Source of the DNA: Takifugu bimaculatus
Taxonomy: Eukaryota > Chordata > Actinopteri > Tetraodontiformes > Tetraodontidae
Assembly (NCBI GenBank): GCA_004026145.2
Contig: CP034979.1
Span: 13,666,404 to 13,730,403, forward strand
Direction: 5' to 3'
Length of the DNA stretch: 64,000 nucleotides
The notes under the pieces are model-generated. The model made no database searches and was not told the DNA's origin. It saw nothing but the letters and a program-made list of their open reading frames with translations. Positions 57,816-64,000 of this stretch are shown one piece after another; position 1 is the first letter of the stretch, and the number at the start of each line of letters is the position of its first letter. The translations under genes were made by a program, and so were the position numbers.

Positions 57816-60038
57816 CTGGAGAGAAAAAGAGAAATAAAATAAGACATATGACAAACACTGATGAGCCGATTCGGGACCAATCCAACCATCCGTCTTCTTC
57901 CTGCCGTGGCTCCAGAGGAGAGGAAGCAGCAGTTCTTCCCTTATAAATCCTTGGACACATTAAATGGTCCAACCTCTTTAACACATTCAGTCAGGTGTCA
58001 TTGGAATGACCTTGAGAAATGCATTAATGATGGCAGAACAGCGAATGTTAATCAGAGAGAACAACAGCTGCTACGAGGTGACAGTAAAATAGGAATAAAT
58101 TATTCAGCCTGCCAAACATAAGAATATTCCGGAGGACCTTCCACTGCCGACCGTGCGGCTTTTAACGGAGCGCAACAGGCAGACGGAGGATGATAAACTG
58201 ACTTGTTATCTGTCTGGGGTGTCAAATAATCCATCTTTATGTCCACCTTGTGATGATTATCCATTAGCTGGTGGCTGCTTTCAGCAAAAGCAATAATAAA
58301 CAGAAGAGCCGCTCCGGCTCCTCTCGGCTGTGGGCACGGAGCGTCGGCCTCTGAGTAATGAGGAAATCCCACAGTATAAATTCATGAGTGCTCTGCGTGA
58401 GGTGGAGCTGGCTATAGGGGACCTTTGGGAATGTGCAGACTGCCGAGGGAACACGCGCGCTCCCGATACGTCCAAATTAAACGTCTGGAAAGACATTCGG
58501 ATGCATGGAGCCCATAGGGGCAGAGTGGGAGCTCTCCGACCTCCGGAGCGACGACGCTTAATCATGTCTCATTCGACTGGGAACATCCTATCGCGTGATA
58601 TCCCATTATGTGGATGGCGGATCGGCAAGAGGAGACGGATTGTTTCAAGACAGCGATCCATCAAGAGTAACCTTGTGGTTCAAGCCACAGCTATTTTTCT
58701 AAAGCCAATCATTTGGCTTTCCTTAAGCCGATATACTGTATATATTTTTATTTATTTATTTTTTTTAAACGGCGCCATCAGAGGTTGGACAGAGGCTAAT
58801 TCACTTCTGACCCCACTAACGACTTGGCATCGATCTTGCCTTAATGCTCCATTATTTACCCTCTGTGATTGATGTGATTCTCTGTGCATGAAGCTAAACA
58901 AGGGCGGCGCTGCCCGTCATGAATCACATATAGAGCCTGGACGTTAGCCCTGCGTGCTCATTAAATGTCATTTTATATCAATAGCGTCTGCGGGTGGAAG
59001 GATGCGCATCAAGACGCTCAGTTTTCCCAAATCCTGAACCCTGAAGCACAGGCCAAGCGAGCTCGTTCACAGTGCTGTGCATCAGAATGCAGAGATATGA
59101 GTTAAATAAATGAAAATATATCACACATGAGCATATAGAAAACAGATGGTGCACACAAGGGACCGTTTGGAATGGTCACTGTAGCGTTTCCCCCTGAGCC
59201 CGACGTTGACCTCATTCCGGATAACCACTCATCAACAGTCACGTGACCCAACGCGTTCTCCGGAACACAAAAAGATCATGGCGTCACATAAAGGCGCTGA
59301 GCAGGCGACACACAATCCGATGTATATGCAGCAGTTTATAACTCAGATGGTTGTTTTTTCTAAGTGCTAAAGAATGATTGTTTGTTTTATTTAACTGGCT
59401 TTGCTGCACCAACACGATACCAAACTAATGATAGAGACAAAAACACAATGAATCAGTGTTTCCTCATCCATTCTCATTAGTAGTGTCGATGATGTACAGT
59501 TAAAAGAGGTGCAACTTAGATGGGATTCCTGTTTTCAATGTCACTTCACACCAGGGAGCCACGAGGGATTCCTGATCACATGCTGCCAGTGTCTTGCAGA
59601 AAATAGATCTGCCCACCATACTTCTTACTCCTCTTTAAGCCCTGACATGGCTCAGGGGTTACACAGGAAGCAGGGAAAGAGAAGGGAGGAGGGGGCGGGA
59701 GACGGGAGCTCTGGGACGTGGCAAAGGCGAAAATGTTAAGAGGATCAAGCTATGGATAGAGGGAAGTGTGTACTTGGAACGCATGTGCACACACGCTACA
59801 CAGGACAATATTTTCCTGAGGAAGGCTGTAGCGTTGTTCCGGGGTTAAGCTCCTCTGACCTGGAATTCTTCATCTGGAAAAACGTGAGCAGAAAGGTAAA
59901 ACTCACAAGGGCAAAGGAGGGTGTTGATGCTGACGTTCTAAAAATAGCCCTAAACACCTTCAGCCAGTTGGGGGGAGCCCACCATTCGTTAGTCTACTCA
60001 TGACCTTGGCTGGCTGCAGGAGAAGCAGTGAGACTGCC

Positions 60039-60080
60039 CCCCCCACACACACACACCCACACACACACACACACACCCAC
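60039..60080. repeat. poly-C and (CA)n compound repeat
   Basis: A C-run followed by CA repeats with CCCA interruptions. Confidence 0.88.
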
Positions 60081-61170
60081 CCCCCCACAGTAACATGGGC
60101 TGCCTGCCTCACCGCAGCTTTTCGGAATATTTCATGTCTGTCTGGGAAAAGTCTCAGCAGCAATTTCAAAACAGAACATTATGGATACATTGAGGATGGA
60201 ATTTTACAACTATAACAGAATTAATAGCACAGGTCAGTGAGACGTCTGAGGTCCTAAACACCTAAATGGATCAAGTAGAATATTTATAAATGCCAAAAAT
60301 AAATTCACTATTTCATGCTGTCAGGTTTGGCGCCGAGGATCAAGAGACTGCATCAAAGTATAAAGCAAAATTACACTTAAATCATGCTGATAATGACCAC
60401 ATTAACACAGAAATGTGGAATTATGTTTAGGCTGGTTTAGGCTGGTCACTGGTGTAGCCACATGAAAGGGACCCGTCTTCCTCCTGTTAGTGAGATTAGA
60501 TTTGAGTTTATATTTAACTGATGTTGTGGGCAAAAAGGCACTCTCATTCCAGTTTCTGTCTGAGGTTTACCAAGTTAATTGAATGAGTGGCCCATGCTGA
60601 GCTCTAAAAATAGCCACTCCACCCGACATTGAAGGATAACTGGCGACTCCAACAGCAAATGGCCTCTATATCGCCGTGGTGACAATGACACACGGCCATA
60701 GGCTGCTGGATCCCAACCAAGGACTGACCAGAAATGCAACTTCTCTAAAAATGCAACAGTTACAGGACTCACTGACCCATAAGGTGTGTTAGCTTTAGCA
60801 TGAAAACGTTATATTGCGTGAGAGATCAGTCATATGTTAGGCTGACATTGCTACAGTGTCATGCCATCCATTTACCTTGACGACACTAGCTCAGCGCTAT
60901 ACCCAGAGCTTTCTTTGGAAGTGTGAAAAGGCAGTATTGATTGTGGAGAGTAATAATAATCTATAAAGCAATAAACACTCAGGAGATTGTTATTTAATGT
61001 ACCTGTCAGGTGTTGATGCCTCTCAAAGGTTAAGGACTTATTCATTATAATTAGAAGTGTAAGGCTCATCCTCACACCTTTCTAGTTCCAATGTCATTAC
61101 CCCCCTCCCCGCAGGCTCTCCCTCACCCTCATTTAGACTTTGTTCTGTGAGGCTTGGTCCATATCTGTTA

Positions 61171-61210
61171 TCCGTCCATCCATCCATTTTCTGATAACCA
61201 CCGTTTATTA
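61171..61210. repeat. degenerate copy of a common teleost interspersed motif
   Basis: CCATCCATCCATTTTCTGAT followed by AACC resembles the CCATCCATTTTCT...ACCGCTT motif that is abundant in fish genomes, often next to decayed retroelements. Only this short core is visible. Confidence 0.4.
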
Positions 61211-64000
61211 CGGTGCTGGCATTGATCTGGTTGCCATAGTTACGCGTCCTTGAAAGGCCTCTTTGATGAGAAAGCGTCGTTTTTAACGTGACTGTGAATA
61301 TGTGTGTGTGCATTAAGAGGTATGTGGCAAAGATCGGGCCAGAAATAGACACAGAAGTGGAACAAGGGCATCCCTTTAAGGGCTGCCTCCAGGACTCTGT
61401 CCTACATTTCTTTCCTATTTGTTTTATGGGAACACAAAGACGTCAGAGGAAGAGATGGAGGTGAGGGCTAAAGTAATAAAGCAGATTCCGATCTGGGAGA
61501 GGCCACTTTACCAATATGCAGAGAACCAGGAAAGGAGCCGCTTTATCCTACAGCTCGATGCCCTCGACAGAAAAAGGGCCGCTTGCGTTTCTGTTGACCA
61601 AAGTAAGTTCAGTCATTCAGCTAAATCACAACAATGCTGTTGCCAAGGCAACAACTATAGGCAGCAGTTTCTCCCTTCAACTTGGAACTTTGCCAGTTTT
61701 TGTTCCCTTTATACATCACATAATATTTTACTATCACAGACAGTTTCAGGGTAGAATATTCTGCTAGGAAAGCCCTTAAGTCCTGGCCAAGAGACAAAGA
61801 TATTAATGGAATTCGTTTGTCTTTGCATGTTTTGTGTAAGTATGTGTGTGTCGTTGCATGTTTCCCCAAGAGGTTTCCCTGCGTCGTGTCACGCAGGTTG
61901 CTGCCATTAAAATTCCCACTATTTACTGAGGCTTTGAGTTCAGAATGATGTTATGCAGAGGATTGAGCCTGAACGATTCATTTTAGTGTGCCCTCAGTCT
62001 TTGGGGGCCTCATTTCTGCCCATAAAAAGGTGACCTATACATTTGCACATGTCAATTTCCTGATTAGCGGTTTGATATAAAGCATTTCCAGCATTCTGGG
62101 GGAATATGAGTCATCTAGTCGTGCTGTGAATACTAATGGAATCCCACGCACCAGATAGTAATGAGAGGAAGAGGATTTGTCAATATCTGTGCCCTTGAGA
62201 TGAAAATATAGGCACTCATTTGTAGTTCTTGGTGGATTCAGGTCTAAATCTTAAGCAACTCCCACATTTTAATGTATGTTTTTTGTCAATATTTAACCCC
62301 CTCCCTGCTGGATGCGGAAAGAGAGGCTCCATGTCAGTTATTTAAATCTTTTGGACATAAAGATTTACAATTTGAGGTCCCTCTATGTTAGCTTCCTGGA
62401 TTTGGCTATTCACTGTACATAGAACATACAAAATTATCATCAGCGGAGTCTATTTGTCCTAGATGGGCTCGAGCGATGCATGGCTGGATGATTCCGAGAC
62501 TGCAAATATGAGGCCATAGCCATCACGCATCCAGGCGGTGACAACAAATCTTTCACAATAGACAGTTATGGCCGATTTAGCATCTGGTCAAATCTCTGAC
62601 AAGTAGCTGGAACTGTCGAGCACATAAGAGGCTCCGGCTGCTGGAGTGAAAATACGCTTGGCCTTGATGATGTCAGAGCCTCCAGAGTCAGCTGAACCCT
62701 CTTTGCATTGATCATCAGACCCCCTGGGAGGATGTGCACACTTTAGTGACAAGCTTAAGCTAATCACGATGATGAGGGCTGAGAGGGCCTGAGCCTGATG
62801 GGAATATGGAGATCAGAGCAACACTGAAGAGAAACCAGATGATACAGAAGGTGATGGAATTGCCTGTGATGAGGGAATCCTACATGTGAGAGTCCTTCAG
62901 CTCTGCAGCAGAATACAGAAGGTTTTTACATAACTGTCATCTGTCAGGTTTACCCCTAATAAGCATCAACGTCATTGCCAATCATCGTGGATGGGTTAAG
63001 CAGACAGCTCGTTTTAACAAGCAAACTACTGCAACATTGCATTTATTCAGGTTTCTTGGCATTTGTGGATCCAAATGTTCAAATGCCTCGATGTTTAGAG
63101 AAAAGGCAATTCTTCATGTCAGGAAGCTTTAGCCTTTAAACCAATAATACAGTATTAAACTGTATAATAATTCCCTAAATACATTTGTAACTGGTAATTT
63201 ATTTCATTAAGAATCAAAGGTTAATTTTAAGCTAACTGGGAGAAAGGCGGCTGTTTAGTCTAAGAATGAGCGGTGAATGTCTTTTTTTAAAGACAGATAA
63301 TAAAGGGATTTTTAGTGTAAACAGAGGCAAGGATGCAGGAGAGACACGAGCAATGCTTCACTTCTGAGGTTTAAATGGACAACTGAACTCATGCCAGGGA
63401 TAATTTACCACTGTTGATGAGATAAGAATGCAGAAGGCTGGACTGCCTTTAGATTAGTTCAGGGAAAAAAGGACATTTCTAAGCCTTTCAGACTGAGCTC
63501 CCTCAAGAGCATCCGATCAAAGTTCACTGATTTTGGTATCAGTGGCACCAAATTGCAGGGAGCTTGTCATTACGTAGAGATAACATGCTGCAGGGGAGCA
63601 AAGGACAAACAAATGTGTATGAAACTGGACCTTGGCCAGTTTGTTAAGGTCCCCCGTGATCAAAATCCCATAACCAGCGGTGCTGCAGCGAACATTTCAG
63701 GCTTTTCATAAATTCGCTGGTGTGTGAAACAGGATAAATGCACCCCAACCTTAAAGGGACTGAGGTGTCGTGATACGAGGACAAAAAACAAACTGTAATA
63801 TATTCATAAATGTCAGGCTGATTTTTACCCAAAAGCGCAGCATCTTCCCACGTTTGTGTGCTCCGGAGGCCCCACATCTAAACCCGAGGGGGAAACGCTT
63901 CAGCGAGAGCTTTAAATTCAGAGTTTGGCTCTGGATGGCAACTGCGGTGGCTTCAGAGAGATGCCAGTGCGTCTCTGGGTGGCTGCCAGCCAGGGACTCG

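Larger units (their letters stand above)
57816..64000 (-). other. kcnma1 intron (right-hand portion), no exon recognised
   Basis: I searched the minus strand for the preceding Slo1 exon (S0-S1, with [20 protein letters not shown]-like sequence) and did not find it, so this is intron to the edge. It contains C-runs and CA repeats at 60039-60080 and a fish-type repeat remnant near 61171. A 180-codon plus-strand frame at 58330-58872 has no recognisable product. Confidence 0.6.

Overview
The window is vertebrate nuclear DNA and almost certainly from a teleost fish. It has small coding exons with GT/AG borders separated by long introns, many dinucleotide microsatellites, poly-G/poly-C runs and a fish-like spread of simple repeats. 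There are no bacterial operons, no CRISPR array and no intact transposon. Nearly all long open frames outside the exons are by-products of repeats or GC-rich sequence.

Two genes meet tail to tail. The left part (1-6583) is intron of lrmda (human LRMDA/C10orf11) on the plus strand. Its last coding exon is at 6584-6663, followed by a 3' UTR and a polyadenylation signal near 7183. From about 7.2 to 14.2 kb lies intergenic DNA with microsatellites, a tRNA-derived SINE-like remnant and a broken piece of a Drp1 (dnm1l)-type GTPase effector domain. From about 14.2 kb to the right edge the minus strand carries kcnma1, the pore-forming alpha subunit of the BK (Slo1) calcium- and voltage-activated potassium channel. 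The exons encoding the N-terminus, S0 and most of S1 lie beyond the right edge. As I recall, the human orthologues are also neighbours and convergent at 10q22.3.

I could place 28 kcnma1 coding exons by reading the translated minus strand, the splice signals and the phase at each junction. In transcript order they encode S1-S2, S2-S3, S4, S5, pore plus S6, the S6/RCK1 linker (two alternative exons), RCK1, the RCK1-RCK2 linker (with STREX), RCK2 with the calcium bowl, and the C-terminal tail. Five alternative-splicing features are visible: a tandem pair of 92-nt exons with the same phase (mutually exclusive by frame), the 174-nt STREX exon, an 84-nt cassette exon before the calcium bowl, a 29-nt microexon that switches the reading frame of the last exon, and that last exon, which encodes both the VYR and DEC C-termini.

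Three things most deserve a second look. (1) There is a single extra base inside the calcium-bowl aspartate run (20651), which creates an in-frame stop in an otherwise intact gene. (2) A coding-like open block at 32086-32666, in the linker splicing hotspot, has a good splice acceptor in the right phase and ends in a stop followed 15 nt later by AATAAA; it could be an undescribed BK exon or terminal exon. (3) Repeat tracts lie next to regulated exons and would place CU- or UG-rich RNA beside STREX and the calcium-bowl exon. All homology calls come from recognising protein sequences by eye; no alignment or database search was run.
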